64,000 nt of DNA. Origin: Zunongwangia sp. ESRF-bin46 (GTDB lineage: Bacteria; Bacteroidota; Bacteroidia; Flavobacteriales; Flavobacteriaceae). Positions 62,964-64,000 of this stretch are shown here, one piece after another (position 1 is the first letter of the stretch; each line of letters starts with the position of its first letter). The notes beneath the pieces were generated by a model, which saw only the letters and a program-made list of their open reading frames with translations, did not search any database and was not told the DNA's origin. The stretch is from assembly GCA_002631855.1 (NCBI GenBank), contig NTLF01000017.1, positions 372,001 to 436,000 on the forward strand, read 5' to 3'. Made by a program: the position numbers and the translations under genes.

Positions 62964-63557
62964 TTATAATTCTAATTTGGGTTTTATTGCTTTCATTATT
63001 ATTTCAACAGATTCTGACACGGAAACCTCCGTTGTATCGATTGTTATAGTTGCGTCGTCAGGAGCTTCATAGGGTGCATTTATCCCTGTAAAATCTTTTA
63101 TTAAGCCTTTTCTTGCTTTTGCATACAATCCTTTTACATCTCTTTTCTCACACTCTTCAATCGGTGTGTCAATGAAAATTTCAACAAAGTTAACATCTTT
63201 GACCGTTTCTTTTATCAATTGACGGTCGTTTTTATAAGGAGAGACAAATGCTGCCAATACAACTATGCCTGCCTCTACAAAAAGATTTGCAGTTTCAGCA
63301 ATTCTACGGATATTTTCGGTACGGTCTTCCGGTGTAAAAGTTAAATCATTATTAAGCCCTTTTCTTACGTTATCACCGTCTAATGTATACGTATGTATTT
63401 TTTGGGTATATAGCTCTTGCTCTACCGCATTAGCAATGGTGGATTTTCCAGAACCAGACAACCCCGTAAACCAGATAAGAAATGAATTATGCTTTTTTAA
63501 TTCAGACCTTTTCTTTTTGGTTATTTTAAAATCGTGTGGAATAACGTTTTCTTGCAT
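62964..63557 (-). CDS. cysC: Adenylylsulfate kinase
   Basis: Phosphorylates APS to PAPS, the donor for sulfotransferases. The 197-residue product shows WFTGLSGSGKSTIANAVE (P-loop), DGDNVRKGLN, ENIRRIAE and FVSPYKNDRQ, all APS-kinase hallmarks. No APS or PAPS reductase (cysH) and no sulfite reductase gene is in the window, so the PAPS made here is probably for sulfation. Confidence 0.96.
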   Translation of the reverse strand: MQENVIPHDFKITKKKRSELKKHNSFLIWFTGLSGSGKSTIANAVEQELYTQKIHTYTLDGDNVRKGLNNDLTFTPEDRTENIRRIAETANLFVEAGIVVLAAFVSPYKNDRQLIKETVKDVNFVEIFIDTPIEECEKRDVKGLYAKARKGLIKDFTGINAPYEAPDDATITIDTTEVSVSESVEIIMKAIKPKLEL

Positions 63558-63559
63558 AA

Positions 63560-64000
63560 TTATTTACTTTTTTTTCCTAAAAAAAAATTTCTAATTCTTC
63601 CCAATGGTAACCGTAACCAAATACGTTCGTGAAGATAATATAATATAAACTTAGAAACCAACTCTGCTAAGGCAACATAAAGTGCTATCTCATCAAAAGA
63701 ATTTAATACTAGACCTGAAATAATAAAGGTTCCTGTTGTTGCGATAATACGCCAAGAAATGGTTTTGTATAATGTTTGGCGTGGGTTTACTTCTTTTCCA
63801 AGTAATATTTTTTGCCAAATACGTTCGTGAAGATAATATACTGCCAATTTGATAAAAAATTCAAACAAGCCAATTCTTATAGCACTATCAATACTACAAT
63901 TACCATTTAAGCAGGTAATTAACAAAACAACTAAAATAGTATCGGCCGTTGCAATACACCGCCAAGAAATCCCTTTTAATATACTTCTGTAATGTGATTC
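63560..64000 (-). CDS. Tandem DUF2061 membrane protein, 5' end outside the window
   Basis: The frame is open to the window edge; no ATG start was seen in it, so the gene continues beyond 64000. Two about 60-residue DUF2061 units are visible. Each begins with an SWR motif (GISWRCIATAD and TISWRIIATTG), has one or two hydrophobic helices and ends in YYLHERIW. DUF2061 proteins are often found in sulfate-activation operons. The role is unknown; a part in sulfate uptake or in anchoring the enzymes is speculative. Confidence 0.75.
   Translation of the reverse strand, partial: ESHYRSILKGISWRCIATADTILVVLLITCLNGNCSIDSAIRIGLFEFFIKLAVYYLHERIWQKILLGKEVNPRQTLYKTISWRIIATTGTFIISGLVLNSFDEIALYVALAELVSKFILYYLHERIWLRLPLGRIRNFFLGKKSK

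Overview
The window is a chromosomal stretch of a marine-type member of the Flavobacteriaceae (Bacteroidota). This is inferred from the AT-rich composition, promoter boxes of the Bacteroidota form TAnnTTTG with no E. coli-like -10/-35 boxes, and several typical families: secreted proteins starting a mature domain with QVGIGTTTP, a peroxiredoxin/thioredoxin/DUF6952 operon, a LolA/FtsK/LptF/RibB gene order, and a Wza homologue with a C-terminal membrane helix. Species cannot be named from the sequence. No rRNA, tRNA, IS element, prophage or CRISPR array was seen.

Region 1 (1-28.9 kb) is mostly core metabolism and envelope maintenance. It contains the start of GAPDH and phosphofructokinase, then a tight minus-strand run pabB - SatD-like regulator - DUF3307 membrane protein - tilS - dsbD. 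Next come two secreted GIGTTTP proteins, dihydrolipoyl dehydrogenase, an Lrp regulator divergent from methionine gamma-lyase with an NhaC-type antiporter, a peroxide-defence cluster (AhpC-like Prx, thioredoxin, DUF6952, Tpx), a DgkA-like kinase, a VWA protein, ftsK-lolA-lptF-ribB, a DegT aminotransferase and lysA.

Region 2 (28.9-64 kb) is one large surface-polysaccharide locus built from two convergent halves. The plus half (29.0-45.3 kb) makes UDP-GalNAcA (WbpP/WbpO-like), carries a flippase, a Wzy-like polymerase, glycosyl- and acetyltransferases, PglC- and PglD-like proteins, a second priming transferase and a CpsB/YwqE-type phosphatase. It ends in a decayed Wza-Wzc export pair. The minus half (64.0-45.8 kb, read leftwards) makes PAPS (CysC, CysD, CysN), carries three sulfotransferases, a second flippase, three more glycosyltransferases, the complete UDP-L-FucNAc pathway (WbjB, WbjC, WbjD), PglE- and PglF-like enzymes and Wzi. 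Together the genes predict a sulfated, acetylated amino-sugar glycan containing a bacillosamine-like primer sugar, GalNAcA and FucNAc.

The most interesting non-coding signals are: three 20-bp TATGY-N10-RCATA operators spaced exactly 29 bp apart in front of the SatD-like gene; two independent arrays with exact 22-bp periodicity (before lysA and between wzc and wzi); an 8-bp-arm palindrome at the promoter of the polysaccharide operon; four ~135-bp tandem repeats at 40.8-41.27 kb; and a heptanucleotide microsatellite at the end of the broken wzc gene.
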